The notes under the pieces: model-generated
The model's input: the letters and a program-made list of their open reading frames with translations, nothing else
What the model was told of the DNA's origin: nothing
Databases searched by the model: none
Shown: positions 5,264-5,290 of the stretch, one piece after another
Position numbering within the stretch: position 1 is the stretch's first letter
Layout of the letters: every line of letters starts with the position of its first letter
Position numbers and translations under genes: made by a program
Origin: Treponema sp.
GTDB lineage: Bacteria; Spirochaetota; Spirochaetia; Treponematales; Breznakiellaceae
NCBI GenBank assembly: GCA_009780285.1
Contig: WRAL01000128.1
Coordinates: 1 to 5,290, forward strand
Reading direction: 5' to 3'
Length of the DNA stretch: 5,290 nt

Positions 5264-5266
5264 CTA
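5264..5266 (-). other. Nonsense codon at the Walker B catalytic glutamate
   Basis: The minus strand reads GAC TAG CCT ACC, where the family has Asp-Glu-Pro-Thr. One substitution (G to T in GAG) explains it without any length change. It lies 24 bases from the window edge. Confidence 0.75.
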
Positions 5267-5290
5267 GTCTGCGATTAAAAGCCGTGGACG

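Larger units (their letters stand above)
4280..5290 (-). pseudogene. Double-domain peptide-type ABC transporter ATPase with in-frame TAG in first domain; 5' end outside window
   Basis: Read from the right edge on the minus strand, the frame gives RPRLLIAD-stop-PTRSLD, then LFITHD and VMRDGKIVEDGP, which is the end of a first DppD/OppD-type ATPase domain. The stop at 5264-5266 sits exactly where the Walker B catalytic glutamate belongs; GAG to TAG is a single base change. The frame is otherwise open through the linker (HAYTAQLV, typical of the OppD/DppD C-terminal region) and the whole second domain to the TAG at 4280-4282. Intact downstream sequence indicates a recent nonsense mutation or a sequence error. 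Intact, the protein would couple ATP hydrolysis to import of oligopeptides or similar solutes with inner-membrane permeases. TAG ends several intact genes here, so recoding is unlikely. Confidence 0.7.

Noticed and set aside
5264..5266. Scar of MITE excision as the cause of the TAG in the ABC gene, because it forms CTAG
   Set aside because: No length change is present relative to the family motif, so a single substitution is a simpler explanation; CTAG here is probably coincidence.

Overview
The window is moderately GC-rich bacterial DNA with dense genes, strong GGAGG-type ribosome binding sites and ordinary use of TAG as a stop codon. Protein style (a MltD-type transglycosylase followed by an uncharacterised exported protein; L21-Prp-L27 in tandem) suggests a host-associated spirochaete related to Treponema, but this is an impression from sequence style, not a database match.

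Left arm (1-1992, + strand): the 3' part of a cell-wall lytic transglycosylase with two LysM domains, then, 14 bases later and behind an excellent ribosome binding site, an exported protein of unknown function. They look like one operon.

Middle (2043-3072): two near-identical, same-orientation 108/110-bp elements with perfect 19-bp terminal inverted repeats bounded by CTAG. They have MITE architecture and bracket exactly one gene, a minus-strand HAD-IIB phosphatase. The TAG stop of that gene lies inside the end of one element, and the other element begins 15 bp upstream of its ATG. The 1030-bp block could be a cassette or the result of two independent insertions.

Right-centre (3102-4178, - strand): a compact ribosomal operon, rplU-prp-rpmA, with a recognisable sigma70-type promoter, a roughly 80-nt leader holding a 12-bp palindrome beside the rplU ribosome binding site, and a rpmA start coupled to the prp stop (TAGATG). 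L27 has no N-terminal extension although the Prp protease homologue keeps its His/Cys pair. The obgE gene often found after rpmA is not seen; an element and the HAD gene follow instead.

Right arm (4182-5290, - strand): two strong imperfect-to-perfect hairpins of REP type separate the promoter from a double-domain peptide-type ABC transporter ATPase that runs off the window. In its first ATPase domain the Walker B catalytic glutamate codon reads TAG. The frame is otherwise open on both sides, so the gene appears to be a very recent nonsense pseudogene or to carry a sequence error.

No rRNA, tRNA, CRISPR array or transposase gene is visible, and there is no gene-free stretch over 300 bases.
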